DNA of 64,000 nucleotides from Hwangdonia seohaensis (GTDB lineage Bacteria > Bacteroidota > Bacteroidia > Flavobacteriales > Flavobacteriaceae), in contig NZ_JAVSCK010000002.1 of the NCBI RefSeq assembly GCF_031932625.1, positions 620,001 to 684,000 on the forward strand, read 5' to 3'. A model generated the notes under the pieces. That model had not been told where the DNA came from and searched no databases. It saw only the letters and a list, made by a program, of their open reading frames with translations. Positions within the stretch are counted from its first letter, which is position 1. Each line of letters begins with the position of its first letter. A program made the position numbers and the translations under genes. Of this stretch, positions 26,111 to 36,056 are shown in pieces.

Positions 26111-26977
26111 TTAGTTTTTCAAATTATTGGTATGAAATGCCACTAAACCGTCAATAGGTCTTCGTTCGAAATTACCCGTTCTGAAGCCCATTTCCTCGGC
26201 TACTTCTTGAATTTCTTTCTTTGCGAAAAAAGCAATAGAGCCTGCAAAATGAACCGGGGCTGTTGCCAACTCGTCTTTATATTGCATAATCATATTGGTA
26301 GCAAACAAACGAATGCCTTTTTTTATCAGCTGGATAATATAATCTGAGTCTTTATGCAAAAACATAAACTCTGCAAAACTCGCTAAATATGCATTGGGAT
26401 TTGGCTGTTTGTACAGGTTGTATTTGATGTAATCATCTTCAACATTAAACTTGGTTTCAAAAGCAATTTTAACATTTTCGGGCATGTGGTTAAAATAGTA
26501 ATCTCTAATTAACTGGCGCCCGTAATAATTACCGGAAGCATCGTCCATAATAGAGTAGCCAAGAGATTTAACACGTTTGTGTTCAATTTCCCCATCGTAA
26601 TAACTACAGTTTGATCCGGTGCCTAAAATACACACAACAGCAGCTTCGTTTATACTATTAATGGTAGCGTAAACCGCAGCCATGGTGTCTTCATTTACTT
26701 CAACAGTGGCGTTTATAAATATCTCTTCTAAAACACCTGAAAGGAGTGCTTTTGGTTTTTCAGTTCCACAGCCTGCACCATAAAAGAAAATATGCGTTAC
26801 CTGCTCACTATTGGCTTTTAAATCTTCGTTTTTTTTAATTATTTTTTTTAGCTTCTTTTCTGGCAGTATTGCAGGATTTAAACCCTTAGTACGAATTTTT
26901 TCCAGCAATCTATTTCCGTTACTGTCTACCGCTATCCAATCAGACTTAGTAGAACCACTATCAACAATTAAAATCAT
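26111..26977 (-). CDS. BadF/BadG-family kinase, N-acetylglucosamine-kinase-like
   Basis: 288 residues from ATG 26977 (MILIVDSGSTKSDWIAVDSN); the frame is open eight codons further upstream. This is an ASKHA-fold sugar kinase: the phosphate-1 motif is VDSGSTKSDW, the phosphate-2 region CILGTGSNCSYYDG, and the adenosine segment VHFAGSIAFFAKKEI. It probably phosphorylates N-acetylglucosamine or a related amino sugar recovered from cell wall turnover. It lies next to gapA and pfkA on the same strand, 72 bases after gapA, a glycolytic neighbourhood that fits the assignment. Confidence 0.82.
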   Translation of the reverse strand: MILIVDSGSTKSDWIAVDSNGNRLLEKIRTKGLNPAILPEKKLKKIIKKNEDLKANSEQVTHIFFYGAGCGTEKPKALLSGVLEEIFINATVEVNEDTMAAVYATINSINEAAVVCILGTGSNCSYYDGEIEHKRVKSLGYSIMDDASGNYYGRQLIRDYYFNHMPENVKIAFETKFNVEDDYIKYNLYKQPNPNAYLASFAEFMFLHKDSDYIIQLIKKGIRLFATNMIMQYKDELATAPVHFAGSIAFFAKKEIQEVAEEMGFRTGNFERRPIDGLVAFHTNNLKN

Positions 26978-27049
26978 AAGTTTAAAAGTAAAAAAACCCA
27001 CAGAATTATAATGTTTTTACACGATAATTCTGCGGATTCAAGTTAATAA

Positions 27050-28051
27050 TTATATTGAACCAATATGCTCTGCTAAATCTACTAATTTAGTTGAATATCC
27101 ATATTCGTTATCGTACCAAGATACTAATTTAAAGAAATTATCATTTAAAGCAATACTTGCACCCGCATCAAATACACTGGTCATTGGCTCTGACACGAAA
27201 TCTTGAGAAACTACAGCTTCTTCAGTGTAGCCCAAAATGCCTTTTAAATCATTTTCTGAAGCGCTTTTTAAAACTGCTTTAACTTCATCCCAGGTTGCCG
27301 ATTTTTCGGTTCTAACCGTTAAATCTACAACAGATACATCTGGAGTTGGTACTCTAAATGCCATGCCCGTTAATTTTCCGTTTAATTCAGGAATTACTTT
27401 TCCAACAGCTTTAGCAGCTCCAGTTGATGAAGGTATAATGTTTGCCAAGGCACTTCTTCCGCCTCTCCAGTCTTTTTTAGATGGTCCGTCAACTGTTAAT
27501 TGGGTTGCTGTTGTAGCGTGAACTGTCGTCATTAAGCCTTCTGCAATACCAAACTCATCATTAATTACTTTAGCTAAAGGCGCTAAACAATTTGTAGTAC
27601 AAGATGCATTAGATACAATAGTATCAGCAGCTGTAATGTCTTTATGGTTTACGCCCATTACAAACATTGGTGCATCGGCAGATGGTGCCGATATAGCTAC
27701 TTTTTTAGCCCCAGCATCAATGTGCTTTTGCGCACCGTCTAATTTTGTAAAAATACCGGTACAGTCTAAAATTACTTCTGCGCCAACTTCATCCCATTTT
27801 AAATCTTCTGGGTTACGCTCAGCCGTAATTCTTATTTCGTTACCGTTAACTACAAGGTTACCGTTTTTTGTTTCAACAGTGCCATTAAATCTTCCGTGTA
27901 CCGAATCAAATTTCAGTAAGTACGCTAGGTGCTCTACATCCAATAGGTCGTTAATACCTACTATTTCAATATTTGGTCTTTCAGCAGCTACTCTAAAAGC
28001 AATTCTACCAATTCTACCAAATCCGTTAATTCCAATTTTTAATTTTGACAT
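27050..28051 (-). CDS. gapA: Glyceraldehyde-3-phosphate dehydrogenase, type I
   Basis: 333 residues. Converts glyceraldehyde 3-phosphate, NAD+ and phosphate to 1,3-bisphosphoglycerate. The NAD site is KIGINGFGRIGRIAFR; the catalytic Cys is in SNASCTTNCLAPLAKV; the substrate region GGRSALANIIPSSTGAAKAV and the C-terminal WYDNEYGYSTKLVDL are standard. It lies 18 bases downstream of pfkA on the same strand and is probably cotranscribed with it, grouping two glycolytic enzymes. Confidence 0.97.
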   Translation of the reverse strand: MSKLKIGINGFGRIGRIAFRVAAERPNIEIVGINDLLDVEHLAYLLKFDSVHGRFNGTVETKNGNLVVNGNEIRITAERNPEDLKWDEVGAEVILDCTGIFTKLDGAQKHIDAGAKKVAISAPSADAPMFVMGVNHKDITAADTIVSNASCTTNCLAPLAKVINDEFGIAEGLMTTVHATTATQLTVDGPSKKDWRGGRSALANIIPSSTGAAKAVGKVIPELNGKLTGMAFRVPTPDVSVVDLTVRTEKSATWDEVKAVLKSASENDLKGILGYTEEAVVSQDFVSEPMTSVFDAGASIALNDNFFKLVSWYDNEYGYSTKLVDLAEHIGSI

Positions 28052-28069
28052 AATCTTATTTATTAATGT

Positions 28070-29056
28070 TTAAGTGCTCATAATATCTGAGACACGCAAT
28101 AATTCTAAATTTATTTTTGTTTTTCCTTTTATGGCGTTATCTAAATGTGTTAGTTCCATTTTACCATTTTGCAAACCAACCATGTAATTCGATTTTCCTT
28201 CCAATAACGATTCTACGGCTTTTACACCCATTCTGCTCGCTAAAACCCGATCGAAACAAGAGGGTGAGCCGCCACGTTGCATGTGCCCAAGAACAGATAC
28301 GCGTACATCGTAACCTTCCATGTTTTCATCGACGTAGTCTTTAAGTTCAAAAATATTTTTACCTATTTTATCACCTTCAGCCACAATAACAATGCTTGAA
28401 GATTTACCGGATTTTCGGCTGCGTTTTAAAGATTCTACCAACCTGTCCAATCCCAAATCTTCTTCTGGAATTAAAATCTCTTCGGCACCACCGGCTATTC
28501 CTGCATTTAAAGCAATATGACCGACATCGCGCCCCATAACTTCTATAAAAAACAACCTGTTATGCGAACTTGCCGTATCCCGAATTTTATCAATGGCATC
28601 AACCACAGTGTTTAAAGCGGTATCAAACCCTAAGGTGTGTGTGGTTCCTACAATATCATTGTCAATTGTTCCTGGAATTCCCATTACCGGGAAACCGAAT
28701 TCTTTATTAAGTATCATAGCTCCGTTAAAAGAGCCATCGCCTCCTACAACAACCAGTCCTTCAATTTCTGCTTGATTTAATTTATCAAAGGCTTTTTGTC
28801 TGCCTTCTTTGGTTCTAAACTCCTTGGAGCGGGCCGTTTTTAAAATAGTCCCACCTTTATTAATGATTCCTTTTACGCTTCTGGCATCCATGAGTTTAAA
28901 GTCGCCTTCAATCAGGCCCTCAAAACCTCGATAAATACCAGCACATTCTATGTTGTGATAGGCACATGTTCGAACTACAGATCTAATTGCTGCATTCATC
29001 CCCGGTGAATCTCCCCCAGATGTTAAAACACCTATTTTTTTTATCTTTTTTGGCAT
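28070..29056 (-). CDS. pfkA: ATP-dependent 6-phosphofructokinase
   Basis: 328 residues. Phosphorylates fructose 6-phosphate to the 1,6-bisphosphate. Motifs: GVLTSGGDSPGMNAAIRSVV (ATP site, the Gly after GGDSP favouring ATP over pyrophosphate), GLVVVGGDGSFNGA, GIPGTIDNDIVGTTHTLGFD with the catalytic Asp, and FIEVMGRDVGHIAL. The C-terminal LGHMQRGGSPSCFDRVLASR is also characteristic. It is the first gene before gapA and starts 152 bases after the end of tamB, in an AT-rich gap in which no exact -7 element was found. Confidence 0.96.
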   Translation of the reverse strand: MPKKIKKIGVLTSGGDSPGMNAAIRSVVRTCAYHNIECAGIYRGFEGLIEGDFKLMDARSVKGIINKGGTILKTARSKEFRTKEGRQKAFDKLNQAEIEGLVVVGGDGSFNGAMILNKEFGFPVMGIPGTIDNDIVGTTHTLGFDTALNTVVDAIDKIRDTASSHNRLFFIEVMGRDVGHIALNAGIAGGAEEILIPEEDLGLDRLVESLKRSRKSGKSSSIVIVAEGDKIGKNIFELKDYVDENMEGYDVRVSVLGHMQRGGSPSCFDRVLASRMGVKAVESLLEGKSNYMVGLQNGKMELTHLDNAIKGKTKINLELLRVSDIMST

Positions 29057-29208
29057 TAATTTTATAATTAAAAAGTAAAATTAGTAAACTAATATTACAA
29101 TTATATAACATATGTCATATTTTAACAATAGCTGTTAAACTATAACGTTTTAGTTAATAAAAAAAACGTTTTTATAAAAATATATGCAACAAAAAGTTTA
29201 AAAAACTG

Positions 29209-32200
29209 CTAATTATCTTTTTTTGAAGATGATTTATGGGTTATATAACTCGGTGCCGTATCGCTTTCGTCTTCTTTTACGGTTGTATCAGAATCTTCTT
29301 TTTCCCCATTATTTTCGTTGGCTTGTTTTTTGAAAAGACTACGAATTAATTCCTTAAACGTATCAAAATCTACATTATAAGACAAACCAACACCTTGGGT
29401 ATACCCTATTTTTTCGCCAAAATTACGAATGCTGTTTTCCCTATTGAATACCTTAGCGGTTAATGTGCCTTCTTCATTAAGCAGAAAATTTATTTCAACA
29501 TCACCGGCAATTACAGTTTCAGTAGCCCCACCAATAGGCACTCCCAATTTACCGTTAATAAGTACCTTATCGCTTATTTTTGTTTGAATAGATGCGCTAA
29601 ATCGGTCGTCGGTTTTATAATCTGGTCGGTTTTCTCCAACCTCGTAATTAAAACCAAAATCGAATTTTCCGTTTTCACTTGAAAAAATACCATTTACGAT
29701 GCCGTTAAGTCGTTCAGCAATGGTGCCCGAGAAATTCAGATCGTTTAACCCACGGGAGAAAGATCCGGTTGACAATAAATATAACGCTTGATTTTGCCTG
29801 TCGTCCACAGATTCCAATCGGTATTGTAACTCCGATTTAATGGTTGAGCTCACGTTAGGAAACTCAAATTCAAACTCGGGTTGCGGCTGTTCCAAAGCAC
29901 CTGTTAAAGTAATTTTCAACTCTACGGGAATGCTTCTATTAATCGGGTTGTCCAATAAAGGCGAAGGGTTTGCCTGGGTTTTATAAATGGCATCCATTCT
30001 AAGGTTGGCTTTTAGCGGTTCGCCGTTCCAGTTGATGGAACCTCCGGGTTGAACCACAAATTCTTTTTGTACCAAGCCAGCAAAAGCAAAATTATAAACC
30101 CCTTCGAATACCGAGAAATCACCCCACATATTAAACTTTCCGTTGGTATTAATTTCTACTAAAAGCCCGCCAATTCCGCGCCCCTTTAAGGTATGCCCCG
30201 TGTTTTTGTCAATAATTATTTCCACCTCGGCATCTTCGGTAATGTCCAAATCAAAATCCAACTCAAGTCCTTTTATATCTTCAAACCCAATATCTACGCC
30301 ATTTTCCTTTGCTAATTTTTCTTCTTTGGTAATAAAATGGATAAAAGAATTGTCCCCAAAAGATTCCGTATCGTTTAACGGTATTTTAAAAACCGTGCCC
30401 GCTTTGGTTTCGCCAATAACATTTATAACCAGCGCTTCGGCTGGCCCATTAATACGTGCATTACCGCCAACGAAACCTGTGCCATAGTACAAAGCCTCGT
30501 CGCTTTCTTTCGTGTCTAAAACCAACAATCGGTTGGTGTTAATGTCTAAATTTAAACGCCATTTCGAGAGGTTTACATGACTTAACGATCCATTTAACTG
30601 CCCTACGGAATTGTACTTTGTATCGGTTAATTGCAGGTTTTTAAAATTAAAACTTTGGTCTTTTAAGGTCACCGAAGCCTTATCGTTAAAATTATAATCG
30701 ACATTTAAATATGGAATGCCCAGTCCGGCATTGTTTAAGGTGAGTTTGCCGTTAATATCCGGCCTTTTCAAATCGCCAATTACATTGGCTTCGCCAGAAA
30801 CAAGCCCCCTGATATTCGACAAAACATCTTGCAGCAATGGGTTTAATGGTTGTAAATTAAACTCGTCGAAAGCCAAATTAACATCAATATTTGATTGTTT
30901 GCCAATTACCGTAATATCTCCCACGGCACTAAAAGAATTGGTATAATCGTTTTTTATGGTGGCATCGACATTATACTTGGTTAAATCTTCGTTACCGGTT
31001 ATGGTGGCATCAAAATCTCCCAAAAGGAAATTATTGACTTTAAAATTATCAATTATAACGGATGAATTTGGCAAATAGCTTCCGTTTTTTTGAAGAATAT
31101 CCAACTTTCCGTTTACATTTCCGGCCAGCGATAAACTATCGATATCGGGGGTTATTTTGGCTAAATCGACATTTTTAAAATTCAGTTTTAAATCCTTTTG
31201 TGTGGAATCTTTCAAAAAGCCAGAAAGTTTAATTTCCTCGTTGTTATGATTTATTTTAAGCTGGTCAATATTAAAGGTGGTCAGTTTTTTGTTGAACGAA
31301 ATTTTATTAAATCTATCCGTATCTTCATTAATAAACCATTTGTTGTTTTTTATGGTAACATCGGATTTTTTAAAACCGATTACCGACTCGTTTTCTTCAT
31401 TAATGGTATGGTAAAAACTTAAATTGAATATATCGTTATTCCGCTTTCCGCCTTTAAATTCCGAGCGCATAAACAAGGTGTCGTTAACGGTAACATTTAT
31501 CAAATTGAATTTAGAAACGTTGTAGTATTCGGTGTTAATACTATCTACCTCTACATAGGTGTTAAACAGCGGGTTGTTATTATCTACCTGCAACTCTATG
31601 TTGTTTGCAAAGTGATCCATTAATTTAATTTTTGGCGACTTAAAGGTTAGATTAAACGCTTCTTCTTCGCTCTCTACCCTACCGCGCACAAAGGTGTTTT
31701 TACCAAGTTGGATTTCTGGATAAAACACTTCAACAATCTTATTATATATTTTAAAATTGAAATTGATATTTTGATTGGCAGCAACTTTATGAGGGATGTA
31801 ATTGGTGTAAATATGGCCTATTGAATTTTCGAAAAGTTTTTTTATATCCTTAAATACAAATTGCCCTTCGAGGCTTCCTTCAATAATATCCGGTGAATTG
31901 ATTTCAATAAACCGAGTGCCGTTATCAAATCGGGATGATATGGTAAACTCATCAAAATAATACGTGTCTTTTTGATTTCTATACGATGTATTTTGAAACA
32001 GCACCCTACCATAAGCATCATCGTAATCACTTGCATTCATGTTCATTTTCACCTGACTTCTAAAGATTGAAATGCTGTCTTTTTCAACAAAGTTTAAGGC
32101 GTTTAAATTGGCATAATCTACATTGGCGGTAAAATCGTATTTTTTTAAATTTTCTGAAAAATCAACCAACCCATTAAAGTTTAATTGCAGGTTTCTGTCG

Positions 32201-33618
32201 TTGGTTATTAAATTACCATCAAAAATTCTGTTTTTAACGTTGCCCGCTACTTTAATCCTATTGTAATTGTAGTTGTTATACATTATCTGAAACACATCGC
32301 CATCAACCTGTGTGTCAATGGTTTCAGCAATAAAACCCGTGCCGTTTACATTTAAGTTAAGTGAGGTTAACCCAACGTTTGGGGCTTCAATTAAAGTGCC
32401 CAAATCAAAATCTTCAAAAATAATTTTTCCTTTATATGACGAATTATCAATATCGTTGATTTTGGTAATTTCCAAGGTAGAATTAACAAAGCCCAGTTCG
32501 GTATCAATTTTAACATCGGCATTTATGGTTGATGCCGTAATTTGCGATTGTCCTACTATTTTAAACCGGCCCAACCTATCGAACGACGATGGGATAGCTT
32601 CCCCCAAAACATTGGGCAACAGTGCGGTTAAATCTTTATAGGTTGAGCTTAAATTGTTAAACCTGCCGTTCATATAAAAATCGTCCACCTCTTTGCTAAA
32701 TAAATTCTTAAAGCTTAAATCGCCGTAAATTTTGGTGTTTCGGCTGGTATTCAATTTTAGGTTCGTGGTTTTTAAATCGTTTAAAGTCCCCGATAAATCA
32801 ACACTAAATCGTGCATATTGGTTGCTGCCAAACTCGTTATAAAACGTGTTTAATTCGTTAAGTAAAATATTGGAATCCTTAAAACTAGCGGTAACCAAAA
32901 CCTTGTCTTCAAAAAACTGTAAATCTTCACGATTGTACGAAAATTTCAAATCGCCTTTTAATTCTGAATTTGGTGTTTTAATTTTCAAATTACCAAAGGT
33001 CATGTCGGTTAACGTATAGCCAAAATCGGTCATTAGATTTTTAACCTCGACGCCCCTACTGTCTTTAAACGCCAACGTGTTAATTCTGGCACTAACATCG
33101 CTTCCGTTAATTAAAAAATTGGTGGCGTTAATGTTTAAATTTTCAAAATCCAGTCGTTTTGTGGTTTCCCTATTTTCGTCTGATAATTTAAAATGACCGT
33201 TGTAAATCGATACATCGCTCGACGAGAGTAAAAAATCGCCGCTTTTCTCTTCGTTGTCATTCCCTTCTAATTTGGCAACAAACACATCTAAATTGGTATC
33301 GGTTACGCCCTCGTAGGTTTTAATATTAAAAACCAAATCGATAATATCAATATCGCCAAAAACCAATTTACCGTTGTACAGATTTCTAAAACTTAAAATG
33401 GAAGTGTTAAGTTCGGCAATACTAATAAGTGTATCTTGTTTGTAGTCTTCAATGTAAATGCTTTTTAACTCGACATCGCCATTAAACTGCATGCCAATTT
33501 TATGAATATTAATATTGGTACCAAACTCACTATTTAGTTTTTTGGTGGCATGTTTACCTAAACTTGTTTGAACAAAGGGAATAGAAAGCACCAACACCAA
33601 AATGATGAAAAGCAGCAA
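29209..33618 (-). CDS. tamB: TamB/AsmA-like translocation and assembly module protein
   Basis: At least 1469 residues. An N-terminal membrane anchor (LLFIILVLVLSIPFVQTSLG) is followed by a very long series of beta-strand repeats forming the hydrophobic groove typical of TamB/YdbH/VPS13-like bridge proteins, thought to carry phospholipids or assist barrel assembly across the periplasm. The C-terminal DUF490-type domain is recognisable (GIGGLLVEINTNGKFNMWGD, FEFPNVSSTIKSELQYRLES, LGVPIGGATETVIAGDVEIN). The tail after 1430 is acidic and polar. The frame is open upstream to 33684 and encodes a basic stretch (FKSIKKILKILSKIAG) before the anchor, so the true start is probably a non-ATG codon upstream of 33618. 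Confidence 0.88.
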   Translation of the reverse strand: MLLFIILVLVLSIPFVQTSLGKHATKKLNSEFGTNINIHKIGMQFNGDVELKSIYIEDYKQDTLISIAELNTSILSFRNLYNGKLVFGDIDIIDLVFNIKTYEGVTDTNLDVFVAKLEGNDNEEKSGDFLLSSSDVSIYNGHFKLSDENRETTKRLDFENLNINATNFLINGSDVSARINTLAFKDSRGVEVKNLMTDFGYTLTDMTFGNLKIKTPNSELKGDLKFSYNREDLQFFEDKVLVTASFKDSNILLNELNTFYNEFGSNQYARFSVDLSGTLNDLKTTNLKLNTSRNTKIYGDLSFKNLFSKEVDDFYMNGRFNNLSSTYKDLTALLPNVLGEAIPSSFDRLGRFKIVGQSQITASTINADVKIDTELGFVNSTLEITKINDIDNSSYKGKIIFEDFDLGTLIEAPNVGLTSLNLNVNGTGFIAETIDTQVDGDVFQIMYNNYNYNRIKVAGNVKNRIFDGNLITNDRNLQLNFNGLVDFSENLKKYDFTANVDYANLNALNFVEKDSISIFRSQVKMNMNASDYDDAYGRVLFQNTSYRNQKDTYYFDEFTISSRFDNGTRFIEINSPDIIEGSLEGQFVFKDIKKLFENSIGHIYTNYIPHKVAANQNINFNFKIYNKIVEVFYPEIQLGKNTFVRGRVESEEEAFNLTFKSPKIKLMDHFANNIELQVDNNNPLFNTYVEVDSINTEYYNVSKFNLINVTVNDTLFMRSEFKGGKRNNDIFNLSFYHTINEENESVIGFKKSDVTIKNNKWFINEDTDRFNKISFNKKLTTFNIDQLKINHNNEEIKLSGFLKDSTQKDLKLNFKNVDLAKITPDIDSLSLAGNVNGKLDILQKNGSYLPNSSVIIDNFKVNNFLLGDFDATITGNEDLTKYNVDATIKNDYTNSFSAVGDITVIGKQSNIDVNLAFDEFNLQPLNPLLQDVLSNIRGLVSGEANVIGDLKRPDINGKLTLNNAGLGIPYLNVDYNFNDKASVTLKDQSFNFKNLQLTDTKYNSVGQLNGSLSHVNLSKWRLNLDINTNRLLVLDTKESDEALYYGTGFVGGNARINGPAEALVINVIGETKAGTVFKIPLNDTESFGDNSFIHFITKEEKLAKENGVDIGFEDIKGLELDFDLDITEDAEVEIIIDKNTGHTLKGRGIGGLLVEINTNGKFNMWGDFSVFEGVYNFAFAGLVQKEFVVQPGGSINWNGEPLKANLRMDAIYKTQANPSPLLDNPINRSIPVELKITLTGALEQPQPEFEFEFPNVSSTIKSELQYRLESVDDRQNQALYLLSTGSFSRGLNDLNFSGTIAERLNGIVNGIFSSENGKFDFGFNYEVGENRPDYKTDDRFSASIQTKISDKVLINGKLGVPIGGATETVIAGDVEINFLLNEEGTLTAKVFNRENSIRNFGEKIGYTQGVGLSYNVDFDTFKELIRSLFKKQANENNGEKEDSDTTVKEDESDTAPSYITHKSSSKKDN

Positions 33619-33696
33619 TAAGATGCCGGCTATTTTTGACAGTATTTTTAGAATTTTTTTGATGCTCTTAAAGTTACGATTTAATTAAGAATAAAC

Positions 33697-33704
33697 TACT
33701 TTTG
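33697..33704 (+). promoter_or_regulatory. -7 promoter element TACTTTTG for tsaD
   Basis: TACTTTTG matches TAnnTTTG exactly on the plus strand in the divergent gap between tamB and tsaD. It would give tsaD a leader of roughly 105 bases. No clear -33 box is seen. Confidence 0.4.
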
Positions 33705-33815
33705 TACTTACGAGTATTTACACACAGCTAGATGTTTTACATAAAACGATACTGGCAATATTTAAGTCTCGATTATCGAGTCAAAATTAACAATTATTGT
33801 GCCTAATTTTTATTA

Positions 33816-34838
33816 ATGTCTTCACAAAATATTTATATTCTAGGAATTGAGTCTTCATGCGACGATACGGCGGCTTCTGTAATACACAACGGCAAAATTT
33901 TAAGCAATGTTGTGGCGGGCCAAAAAATACACGAAGAGTTTGGTGGCGTGGTACCAGAATTGGCATCGCGTGCGCACCAACAAAACATTGTTCCTGTGGT
34001 GCACCAAGCTTTAAAAAAAGCCAACATTACTAAAGAACAACTTAACGCTGTGGCGTTTACCCGTGGCCCGGGTTTAATGGGTTCGCTGTTGGTGGGCACA
34101 TCGTTTGCGAAGTCTTTGGCTTATGGGCTAAACATTCCGTTAATTGATGTAAACCACATGCAAGCACATATTTTAGCGCATTTTATAGATGAAGAAGGTT
34201 TTGAGAAACCACCGTTTCCGTTTTTAGCCATGACCATTTCTGGTGGACACACCCAAATTGTGAAGGTTGATAGCTATTTTAATATGACGGTTATTGGCGA
34301 AACCATTGACGATGCCGTTGGTGAAGCCTTTGATAAAAGCGGAAAAATTTTAGGTTTGGGCTATCCCGCGGGACCGGAAATTGACAAACGCGCGAAACTT
34401 GGTAACCCAAAAGCCTTTAAATTCACGAAACCAAAAGTGGAAGGTTTAAACTTTAGTTTTTCGGGTTTAAAAACGGCTATTTTGTATTTTATTCAACGTG
34501 AAGTGAAAGCGAATCCCAATTTTATTAATGATAACTTAAACGATATTTGTACCTCCATTCAATACACCATTATTGGTATTTTAATTGATAAATTAAAGCT
34601 CGCATCGAAACAAACCGGAATAAAACATATTGCCATTGGCGGTGGCGTTTCGGCTAACTCGGGCATACGGCAGGCCTTAAAAAATGGTGAACAAAAATTT
34701 GGTTGGACCACATACATTCCTAAATTTGAATTCACAACCGATAATGCTGCAATGATTGCCATTGTGGGCTATTTAAAGTATTTAGAAGGCAATTTTGCGG
34801 AACAAAGTGTGATGGCTTCGGCGCGGTTGAAGATTTAG
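33816..34838 (+). CDS. tsaD: tRNA N6-threonylcarbamoyladenosine synthase subunit TsaD
   Basis: 340 residues, the usual length of the Kae1/Qri7/TsaD family. It transfers the threonylcarbamoyl group from TC-AMP to A37 of ANN-decoding tRNAs. Motifs: ILGIESSCDDTAASVI at the start, the metal-binding HMQAH (in VNHMQAHILAHF), AMTISGGHTQIV, GEAFDKSGKILGLGYPAGPE, and the C-terminal HIAIGGGVSANSGIRQAL and FTTDNAAMIAI. It is divergent from tamB and heads a rightward run of genes, several of which act on RNA. Confidence 0.97.
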   Translation: MSSQNIYILGIESSCDDTAASVIHNGKILSNVVAGQKIHEEFGGVVPELASRAHQQNIVPVVHQALKKANITKEQLNAVAFTRGPGLMGSLLVGTSFAKSLAYGLNIPLIDVNHMQAHILAHFIDEEGFEKPPFPFLAMTISGGHTQIVKVDSYFNMTVIGETIDDAVGEAFDKSGKILGLGYPAGPEIDKRAKLGNPKAFKFTKPKVEGLNFSFSGLKTAILYFIQREVKANPNFINDNLNDICTSIQYTIIGILIDKLKLASKQTGIKHIAIGGGVSANSGIRQALKNGEQKFGWTTYIPKFEFTTDNAAMIAIVGYLKYLEGNFAEQSVMASARLKI

Positions 34839-34872
34839 GATTTGACACGAATACACAAACAATTTTTTATAA

Positions 34873-35322
34873 ATGAAATTTGCTAAACCTCATATTTATT
34901 TTTGGATAACTGCTTTAGTCATATTTATAGCTGGATTGTTTACTTTTTCTGATAAAAATGCTTTAATTGATATCAATGTACATAACACCTATTTTATTAT
35001 TCATCTTTTTCATTTAATCTCTTTATTATCATTTTTATATTTTATAGAAGGATGTATTTATTGGATTTTAAAAAAACTAAAGGTTTCCTTAATTTATTAT
35101 TTAACGCAAATACATTTATTCTTTACAATTGGTGGTTTATTCATTTATTTCCTTTTAATGACAATTTTTGAAGATGATACTGAAATTGAACCTGGAGTAT
35201 TCAATGAAGCATCTATTTTAGGTTGGGTGATTATATTTATAATTTGTACAATTCTTTTTTCTCAAATTCTTTTTTTAATCAACGTAATAATTGGTTTAAT
35301 TAAATGTTTTATAAGAAAGTAA
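34873..35322 (+). CDS. Four-helix membrane protein with a heme-copper-oxidase-like motif
   Basis: 149 residues with about four membrane helices (9-24, 40-66, 73-97, 115-147). The segment NVHNTYFIIHLFHLIS at about 36-50 resembles the HDTYFVVAHFHYV motif of cytochrome oxidase subunit I, where two histidines bind heme. Here His37 and the second His (47) are kept, while the first helix histidine is displaced to position 44. No CuB helix or other oxidase subunits are present, and the protein is far too short to be an oxidase. I infer a distant offshoot or fragment of that fold; the function is unknown. A 34-base gap follows tsaD. Confidence 0.6.
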   Translation: MKFAKPHIYFWITALVIFIAGLFTFSDKNALIDINVHNTYFIIHLFHLISLLSFLYFIEGCIYWILKKLKVSLIYYLTQIHLFFTIGGLFIYFLLMTIFEDDTEIEPGVFNEASILGWVIIFIICTILFSQILFLINVIIGLIKCFIRK

Positions 35323-35341
35323 GACAATAAAGCAATAAAGC

Positions 35342-36049
35342 ATGCAACTCTTTTACAATCCAGACATTTCAGAAAACACCACACAATTCACTTTTGCGAA
35401 AGAAGAAAGCAAACACATTGTAAAAGTGTTGCGCAAAAATGTTGGCGACACCCTGCATATTACAAACGGTAACGGTTGGTTGTTTACTGCCGAAATTACC
35501 ATACCAAATATTAATAAATGTGTAGCAACGGTTGTTTCTATAACGCAACAACCCAAACGAAATTACCATTTACATTTAGCGGTTGCACCAACAAAAATGA
35601 ACGACCGCTACGAATGGTTTTTGGAAAAAGCCACCGAAATTGGCATTGATAGCATCACACCTATTATTTGCGACCATAGCGAACGAAAAGTCATAAAACC
35701 AGAACGGTTTGAAAAGATTTTGCAATCGGCCATGAAGCAGTCTTTAAGCTGTTATTTACCAAAACTGAATGACGCCATGTCTTTTAAAGACTTTATAAAA
35801 CAAGAATTTAAAGGCGATTTATTTATAGCGCATTGCGAGGAAACCGATAGAAAATCGTTAAAACAACAACTAAAACCAAAGCAAAATACCACCATTTTAA
35901 TCGGACCCGAAGGCGATTTTTCTATTAAAGAAATCGAGCAAGCGCTTCAAAATAAATTTAAACCTGTAACTTTGGGAGCAACCAGATTACGTACTGAAAC
36001 AGCGGCTATTGTCGCTTGCCATTCTGTGGCTTTTATAAACGAAGATTAA
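35342..36049 (+). CDS. rsmE: 16S rRNA m3U1498 methyltransferase RsmE
   Basis: 235 residues. SPOUT-class enzyme that N3-methylates U1498 of 16S rRNA using SAM. An N-terminal PUA-like domain (to about residue 70) is followed by the knotted domain: LAVAPTKMNDRYEWFLEKAT with EIGIDSITPIICDHSERKVI, then TTILIGPEGDFSIKEIEQAL and the C-terminal knot LGATRLRTETAAIVACH. All are typical. It lies upstream of, and close to, the DUF4159 gene (7 bases), probably in the same transcript. Confidence 0.95.
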   Translation: MQLFYNPDISENTTQFTFAKEESKHIVKVLRKNVGDTLHITNGNGWLFTAEITIPNINKCVATVVSITQQPKRNYHLHLAVAPTKMNDRYEWFLEKATEIGIDSITPIICDHSERKVIKPERFEKILQSAMKQSLSCYLPKLNDAMSFKDFIKQEFKGDLFIAHCEETDRKSLKQQLKPKQNTTILIGPEGDFSIKEIEQALQNKFKPVTLGATRLRTETAAIVACHSVAFINED

Positions 36050-36056
36050 ATAAAAT

